A stretch of 64,000 bases of DNA from Pseudomonas baetica (GTDB taxonomy: Bacteria; Pseudomonadota; Gammaproteobacteria; Pseudomonadales; Pseudomonadaceae): contig NZ_JAIHLQ010000020.1 of assembly GCF_019733355.1 (NCBI RefSeq), positions 1 through 64,000 on the forward strand. Reading direction: 5' to 3'. Position 1 is the stretch's first letter; every line of letters starts with the position of its first letter. The position numbers and the translations under genes were made by a program. This document shows positions 61,147-64,000 of this stretch, in pieces. The notes under the pieces are model-generated. The model saw only the letters and a list, made by a program, of their open reading frames with translations. It was not told where the DNA came from and did not search any database.

Positions 61147-62156
61147 TTAATTGCTCCCTTGGGTTTTGACTTCCTGCGGGCCTGGTGCATAAAGACCAGA
61201 TGCATCCCACCAAAAAACCACACAGCTATGAATGTGGTTGAGAACGAAAGTAGACCAACCTTGGCGACGTTGAGGGAATGACTAGGGAATTTTTCATCGA
61301 AAACCGCCCGATGTAGGGTGTCGTTTTTGTAAGCAGTGATGATCACCTTCTGGCTTGCGCTAACCCCCCTCAGGACGGTATCGGATTCGTTATCGGTAGC
61401 AGGGAAGACCTCTAGCCATCCGGTAACACTCATTTTTGAGCTTTCGATCGACTCTAGGATACCTTGAGCAGAAGGTGCAGCCAAAACCTCAGCTGGGATT
61501 TCATTTCCCACCCATTGAAAGCATTTGATGGGTAGACGCTCACATTCATACTTGAACCGACCCGGATAGGTCGCCGTCAGTTCCTCTTGGTAACGCATCC
61601 TTTCTGTCAGCAATTCGCCCTGGATGTAGTAAGCGAAGAGATAGTGGATGCAGCACAAGAAGGTGGTGTAGGCCACAAGGAAGAATGTGATGTGAATTCG
61701 CATGAAACTGCGGAACCCACGCTGGGCGATGAACCGCAAAATCAAGCTCGTAAAAACGAGAGCCAGTGTGTAGACGTCTCCGCGTTGGCGCTCTTCGCCG
61801 GTGGGTACGTGACCGACCATCCAGCAAATTCCTTCGTACCCCAGGTTAAGAAAATTGACCTCTTCTTGGAATAGTGAAACTGCGGCAATTGCCGCGAGCC
61901 ACCCCAAGGTCATTTCACGGCGGAAATGAGCATAGATACCAGTCCATAAGCTCAGAAATAGAACGTAGACGCCAAGATCCTCGAGCACTTTCAGGAAAGT
62001 GATTTGTTCGCCGTCAGGTGTGGCGAATGTGAGAGTCACACACACAGCCAAGTAAACAAAAAGGAACACCGGGATCTGAAGTTGCCAGGGTATTCGGGAC
62101 TCGAGCACACCAGCACCTCGGGGCCAAATTGAAGCTGTGCTAGGGAGGAATTTCAT
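61143..62156 (-). CDS. Polytopic membrane protein (337 aa)
   Basis: ATG 62156 is chosen because the frame upstream runs through the divergent PilZ gene. About five membrane segments (for example FLFVYLAVCVTLTFA, VLFLSLWTGIYAHF, HITFFLVAYTTFLCCIHYLF and a final STTFIAVWFFGGMHLVF), with a periplasmic domain of about 110 residues containing two Cys (ECERLPIKC) before the last helix. Its topology resembles that of the protein at 13977. Function is unknown. Confidence 0.68.
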   Translation of the reverse strand: MKFLPSTASIWPRGAGVLESRIPWQLQIPVFLFVYLAVCVTLTFATPDGEQITFLKVLEDLGVYVLFLSLWTGIYAHFRREMTLGWLAAIAAVSLFQEEVNFLNLGYEGICWMVGHVPTGEERQRGDVYTLALVFTSLILRFIAQRGFRSFMRIHITFFLVAYTTFLCCIHYLFAYYIQGELLTERMRYQEELTATYPGRFKYECERLPIKCFQWVGNEIPAEVLAAPSAQGILESIESSKMSVTGWLEVFPATDNESDTVLRGVSASQKVIITAYKNDTLHRAVFDEKFPSHSLNVAKVGLLSFSTTFIAVWFFGGMHLVFMHQARRKSKPKGAIK

Positions 62157-62294
62157 AAGGGGGTTTTGAATAGCCGTTGAATATGTTGTGACGATACTAT
62201 TCAGTTCCTTGAAGGTGACCAGCCAAAAAGGGGTCTCGGATTTCTGTAACGGCGCTCTGAACAGATCCGCACAACTAGCTATAGGAAACAAAGG

Positions 62295-62663
62295 ATGAAT
62301 GCGTCCAGCCGACGGCACACGCGGTACGTGATCTCTGAAGGAGCGCTGCTCTCTCAAAAAATCAAAGGAAAGGGTTTGGTAGCAGGGCTCCTGGGTTGGG
62401 CCGATTGCCGGGTGCGAGATTTATCGATCGCGGGCGCTATGATCCTGACAGAAAAGAAGAAAGGAATCGGAGATGCTATCTCGATGAAGCTGATCCAGCG
62501 GAATGGTGACGAGCTTCAATTCGAAGGGAGGGTGGTGAACTGCGGTACTGATCATCGAAGCGGAAATTTCCAGCTTGGGATTGCCCTGTCCGAACAAGCT
62601 CCGGAATCTCGTGAACATATTTTTCTTCACAGTCTGGGCGAGTCCTTCCCCGAAGCGCGCTGA
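62295..62663 (+). CDS. PilZ-domain protein
   Basis: 122 residues, single PilZ domain. The c-di-GMP-binding signature is present: RRHTR (6-10) and DLSIAG (42-47), an RxxxR followed by DxSxxG. It is divergent from the membrane protein at 62156. With the EAL protein at 51781 it provides a c-di-GMP circuit likely to act on the pilus. Confidence 0.82.
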   Translation: MNASSRRHTRYVISEGALLSQKIKGKGLVAGLLGWADCRVRDLSIAGAMILTEKKKGIGDAISMKLIQRNGDELQFEGRVVNCGTDHRSGNFQLGIALSEQAPESREHIFLHSLGESFPEAR

Positions 62664-62697
62664 CCCGATAGCAGTGACTGCTTGGTTGTGATACGAC

Positions 62698-62727
62698 AAG
62701 GCCCGCCCATTTGCATGGACGGGCCTT
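62698..62727. terminator. Terminator after the PilZ gene
   Basis: AAGGCCCG (62698-62705) / CGGGCCTT (62720-62727) with an inner GCCC/GGAC helix. The stem ends in TT with no longer T run. Confidence 0.6.
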
Positions 62728-62810
62728 GAATAAGTCGAGGAGAAGCAACGGCACCCATAGGCATTTGGATGTAGAAGGGGGTGACTTAGGAGTTAGGAGG
62801 TCTAAAGCCT

Positions 62811-62924
62811 ATGCTTTCCTCAAGAAACTGTGTCAAAAACTGGCATGGGGGAGTGAACCCCATTCCGCACATTCTGTACGAACGACCGGGCTTTGTGAAG
62901 ATGAAGGCCGTGAATTTGCGATAA
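62811..62924 (+). CDS. Possible 37-residue small protein
   Basis: ATG 62811 follows TTAGGAGG by 10 nt and the frame closes at TAA 62922. The product (begins MLSSRNCVKNW, ends KMKAVNLR) has a protein-like mix with a Pro/His/Tyr-rich middle. It has no counterpart I know. Confidence 0.35.
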   Translation: MLSSRNCVKNWHGGVNPIPHILYERPGFVKMKAVNLR

Positions 62925-63173
62925 ATTGACACCTATGCAGCGGTCTCAGAAATCTCGCAAAGCGGCGAAAATCTGGAAAAGCTTTCTATCTCAAGTGTCT
63001 TCGACCCTCTCGCCGCCCATCGGTTCAAAAAAAACCAGGATTTTTCTTTTCTTGTCTCCGGCCCGAGTGGACTGGTAATGCTCTATTTCAGGGCGTGTAG
63101 CTTCCTGTTGCGGGAATTCTACACCTCCCTTTTACGACAATTCTGTCAACTTGGTTGTGATTCTTGGCAATAA
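62925..63173. other. Gene-free stretch
   Basis: I see no gene, repeat or clear promoter in this A/T-richer segment, apart from the hairpin that ends it. It separates the PilZ transcription unit from the convergent gene at 63214. Confidence 0.4.
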
Positions 63174-63200
63174 CAGACGCGCTAATTTAGGACGCGTCTG
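63174..63200 (-). terminator. Terminator of the 63214-63987 gene
   Basis: CAGACGCG (63174-63181) / CGCGTCTG (63193-63200), an 8-bp perfect stem just beyond the - strand stop. Only a short T-rich flank. Confidence 0.55.
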
Positions 63201-63213
63201 GGAATGAGAGAGC

Positions 63214-63987
63214 TCAACCGACGGCAGGCTTGCCGAATATCCGTTTGAATAGCGTAGCTCCTTGTGCCTGGGCTTGGGTTTCCGGCACGAGCTGGACGAT
63301 GCTGAAGATTACTCCTGTGTCGTTCGAATGATAGGCGAGTTGCAGGTTGTTCTTCTTGAGGCCAATGAATGGAGCTGAAGCAACTAGCGATTGATCCATT
63401 TGCTCATGGCCCGTAGCAACCATTGTAGGGTCGAAGCCAAATATGACACGACTATCAAATTTGTCCCAAAGCATCGGGTCTGGATGAGAGATGGTTAGAA
63501 CGACGTTGATGCCTACGCTACTGGCAAGCTTCAAACCGGCAGTGACCGATTCCTCATCCCTCGCGACCGATACCCGGTCGATGATGAGGGTGCGTCCACG
63601 CACAGCTCCCTCGTTAAGGGCAGAATAATGAGCGGAGACTAGCTGCTCGAGCGTGTAGGTACGACTTGGTAAAATCGTCACCGCCAAGTGGTGGTCTGGA
63701 TGCTTCTGACGTTCACCCAGGATGAACGAACTGTGATCTTCAGAAAGCGACTTTCTGAAGACATCATGGCCGCGGCTGTAACGGTTCAGATAGTTGTCGC
63801 CATCGTGTGTGGCTCGCACTACGGCAACGAACAGGTCATCAAGGCGGTTCAGGCAAATCTCTTGGTCGATCCATTGAGAGATGTGCAGGGGCTCGGTATG
63901 GATGATTAGGGTATGGCCGGCATAATCACGTCCCAGTAAATATTGGGAGGGTGGCATGAAACCAGTGCGAGCCTTGAATCTCGCCAT
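63214..63987 (-). CDS. Hypothetical protein, degenerate transfer-ATPase-like (257 aa)
   Basis: A perfect GGAGGAA stands just before the ATG, so the gene is complete here. No Walker A is present, but RGRTLIIDRVSV followed by SVGINVVLTIS recalls the Walker B and following strand of TraD/VirB4/FtsK-type ATPases. It may be an ATPase-derived partner protein or the C-terminal half of a split motor. It ends GKPAVG. Not otherwise recognised. Confidence 0.55.
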   Translation of the reverse strand: MARFKARTGFMPPSQYLLGRDYAGHTLIIHTEPLHISQWIDQEICLNRLDDLFVAVVRATHDGDNYLNRYSRGHDVFRKSLSEDHSSFILGERQKHPDHHLAVTILPSRTYTLEQLVSAHYSALNEGAVRGRTLIIDRVSVARDEESVTAGLKLASSVGINVVLTISHPDPMLWDKFDSRVIFGFDPTMVATGHEQMDQSLVASAPFIGLKKNNLQLAYHSNDTGVIFSIVQLVPETQAQAQGATLFKRIFGKPAVG

Positions 63988-64000
63988 TTCCTCCGCTGAT

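Noticed and set aside
1..64000. CRISPR arrays, tRNA and rRNA genes.
   Set aside because: No regularly spaced identical repeats with unique spacers, no cloverleaf and no rRNA-like sequence were seen on either strand by eye.

Overview
The window reads as backbone DNA of a large Pseudomonas-type conjugative element, most likely a megaplasmid. Nothing in it is chromosomal housekeeping. It carries a type IVb (thin) pilus operon, a DNA-pumping ATPase, an HD-domain protein resembling MOB_H relaxases, a plasmid-borne AddAB-like pair, a CobS/CobT-like AAA+/VWA pair and many orphan genes. Species and replicon type are inferred from gene content and codon use, not from a replication gene, because none is present.

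Layout. (1) 1-136 looks like one end of an IS21-family element. (2) 571-13793 is a row of mostly orphan + strand genes, including a Cas4/RecB-like nuclease, a MoxR/CobS-type AAA+ ATPase, a CobT-like VWA protein and a DUF3150-like protein. Most of these genes sit 60-160 nt apart. A hairpin with a C/T-rich 3' flank usually follows the stop codon, and a structured 5' leader precedes the next gene. Five leaders belong to one repeated RNA family with compensating base changes. Two others look like attenuators with mutually exclusive stems. (3) 13977-19967 holds membrane and conjugation-type genes: a SprT-like metalloprotein, a VirD4/TraD/HerA-type ATPase, a lipoprotein, and on the - strand a membrane-anchored HD-domain protein. 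(4) 20089-29983 is the pilus operon: TcpQ/PilL-like protein, secretin PilN, two inner-membrane alignment proteins, PilP, ATPase PilQ, major pilin PilS, PilR, a minor pilin and PilV. No prepilin peptidase is visible.

(5) 30024-50704 is the most remarkable part. Ten radical SAM/SPASM proteins are packed into about 20.7 kb, mostly overlapping by 1-20 nt. With them are a 124-residue peptide ending in four CHxA units, a 498-residue protein coupled to it, a 1143-residue rhodanese-like/transmembrane/dikinase fusion, a 2-oxoglutarate-Fe(II) oxygenase and a truncated Rossmann protein. A PilT-type ATPase follows directly, so the block lies between pilV and pilT. I infer a peptide- or pilus-modification system that I do not recognise as any described family. 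(6) 51781-63987 holds an EAL protein and a PilZ protein (c-di-GMP), AddB- and AddA-like recombination proteins sharing a near-identical promoter-like motif, and a - strand operon with a membrane-anchored PD-(D/E)XK protein, a Crp/Fnr-like regulator and a plasmid-encoded homologue of ribosomal protein uS10 (NusE).

How parts may fit together: the uS10/NusE homologue and the serial terminator-plus-leader arrangement of the first 13 kb suggest plasmid-specific antitermination or attenuation control. The pilus, PilT, EAL and PilZ genes suggest c-di-GMP-tuned pili. The radical SAM block may mature a Cys-His peptide or a pilus-associated protein. These links are inference. All positions and motifs were read by eye, and no database search was possible.
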